This document shows positions 62,551 through 64,000 of a stretch of DNA of 64,000 nt, in pieces. The translations under genes were made by a program, and so were the position numbers. The DNA is taken from the NCBI GenBank assembly GCA_038501195.1, contig JBBPUQ010000005.1:1736001-1800000 (forward strand), read 5' to 3'. Under the pieces are notes generated by a model. That model saw nothing but the letters and a program-made list of their open reading frames with translations. It was not told where the DNA came from and did not search any database. This DNA is from Nemania diffusa (Eukaryota > Ascomycota > Sordariomycetes > Xylariales > Xylariaceae). The number at the start of each line of letters is the position of its first letter. Positions within the stretch are counted from its first letter, which is position 1.

Positions 62551-64000
62551 CACTGCACGTGAGCTCCCTTTATCTCTCCGCTCATAGTGTACGCAGGATA
62601 GATAGTGCGACAAAGATAACGCAAATTGAATCGGTAGTATACCATCCCTCGGTAAACTGTGTATCGGCAATTTGCGGAGCTTCTTTAACTGCATATGGGT
62701 TTCGAGCAAATCTATGGACAAAGATTAATTCAAACGCGATTGCAAACGCTCGTGATAGAGACAACGCTAAGGGCTCATTGAAATCTGATATTGAAAACCT
62801 GGATAGGGGTACGACTTATGAAACAAAAAAAAGTTGTTACTTTTATAATTAGCATAGATTTCTTCGCATCTTAGGTTGCTACCTATCGATTTAAATGGGC
62901 TAAGACGGGCCAGAGACCTCTTGCGACTTTAGTGTTCAAGAAAAGCATATACATATGAAGAGTTCTATATCCCTCATAGAAGAAATAGTATCCGAAACGA
63001 AGGATTTGTTGAATAAATATATTGTGCCCAGTGAATCATCTGGATTCTACGAGCCTTAGGCCGGCGCTAGTCGCTTGACAAGTAAAGCATGGTAAGAAAG
63101 GACGCCGGATGTGATCATGGCGTTTATTCAGGACTGTCGCAATGGGTGCCAAAGTGGGTGTTGAGGACGATGTGGATGTAGCGCCGGAATAAACAACGGA
63201 GCAATGGAAGAGACGAGCGAGAGACTGAAGAAAGTGAAGTGGTCGACGGTCAACTTGAATCACTAGTCTGCTATTAGAATCTGAACATTGCTGTGCTGGT
63301 GGACGTCATATTGAGATTTGGCGTTAGCCATATCGTAAAAGTATTCCATCAAGTGCGAGCAACTAGTACACGTTGATACTGTTTTTAAACATGGACAGTA
63401 GCTATTAGCCCTGATTTTGGAGAAGTTGAGATAGTGTTGGACGCTGAGCCATTCCATTATGATCATGTAGTGGGCGGGTGGCTACATAGTTGTCGCCCGC
63501 TGAAGGGGAGGGCTCTACCCTGGCAGGCATGTAGAAATTATGAGCAGAGATAAAAACGAAGTAATGGACTGGCTTAGGCGGGCGAACCACGGGCCGATAG
63601 GTTGGCAGAAAGAAATTCTGGTAAGTGATGCCACAGTTAGCTTATATAAAGTTGTATGGAGGTCTACCGGAACCGTTGGGGCCTATGTTATAAACGATTA
63701 GGAAGACGGTGGATGTATAGAGGTTACAAATTGCCTCATGCAGTTGTTCATCGCTTCAAATATCGCATCATTTGGATTCACCACGACCCTAGAAAATTCT
63801 CGTATAGTCTTATGAATGAAATCCTATCGTCATCCATCACATTTGTCCTCTGGGCCAGGCTTTCCCTAGCGACGCCGGAACGTTGTTGAGATAGATAAGT
63901 CGGGTAGGTCATTGTCATGGTATCATCAACTCGTTAGTATTAGCGTTCTATCCCACCGCCAAGCCGACTGGGTGAGATTGGTTCTGCTGGTGCGTTGTTT
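62551..64000. other. Right-end stretch without recognised gene
   Basis: About 1.45 kb, mixed composition. Short frames (for example ATG 63656-63889, 77 codons, Arg/Tyr-rich) show no family resemblance. The start of a gene beyond the window cannot be excluded. Confidence 0.45.

Overview
The window looks like a chromosome segment of a filamentous ascomycete (Pezizomycotina, probably a Sordariomycete). The genes have short introns of 56-104 bp with GT...AG ends, plus one longer intron of about 196 bp. Their products are families typical of moulds: a fungal C2H2-like protein, a HET relic, a secreted NMT1/THI5-like protein, a GFA-domain protein and an indoleamine dioxygenase. The transposons carry pure C-to-T and G-to-A decay, the signature of repeat-induced point mutation (RIP). 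No bacterial operons, CRISPR arrays, tRNA or rRNA genes were seen.

Layout. 1-1.4 kb: 3' part of a conserved fungal gene. 1.4-4.4 kb: decayed DNA with a 145-bp TIR/TA element (MITE candidate), a broken HET-domain fragment and an unrecognised minus-strand coding fragment. 4.4-38.5 kb: a block of extreme AT content (many lines have only 3-5 G/C per 60 bases). It resolves into a nest of LTR retrotransposons. A 399-bp repeat stands at the left edge and its second copy appears split by the nest. Inside are Ty3/gypsy element A (about 5534-18986) with gypsy element B (5672-12450) inserted in A's left LTR; Ty1/copia element C (19463-25391) with a perfect GTTAA target duplication; and gypsy element E (26897-35579) with a 491-bp tandem duplication inside it. 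38.9-42.2 kb: a poly(A) tract, a three-exon C2H2-like gene and an NMT1/THI5-like secreted protein. 42.8-43.2 kb: an essentially unmutated copy of the 399-bp repeat, which lets the RIP changes in the block be read base by base. 43.2-48.5 kb: no recognisable gene.

48.5-62 kb is gene-bearing: a Pro/Thr-rich hypothetical protein, a small hypothetical protein, a PFK-2/FBPase-2 homologue whose phosphatase site is degenerate, a GFA-domain protein, an HSL-type alpha/beta hydrolase and an indoleamine 2,3-dioxygenase with matched GGCCGGAA...TTCCGGCC palindromes upstream. The dioxygenase and hydrolase are on the same strand and could act in tryptophan/kynurenine breakdown, but that link is inference. 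62-64 kb holds no recognised gene.

The most notable features are the layered retrotransposon nest with readable insertion order and internal RIP controls, and the phosphatase-dead PFK-2 homologue. I did not find a convincing wholly new protein system.
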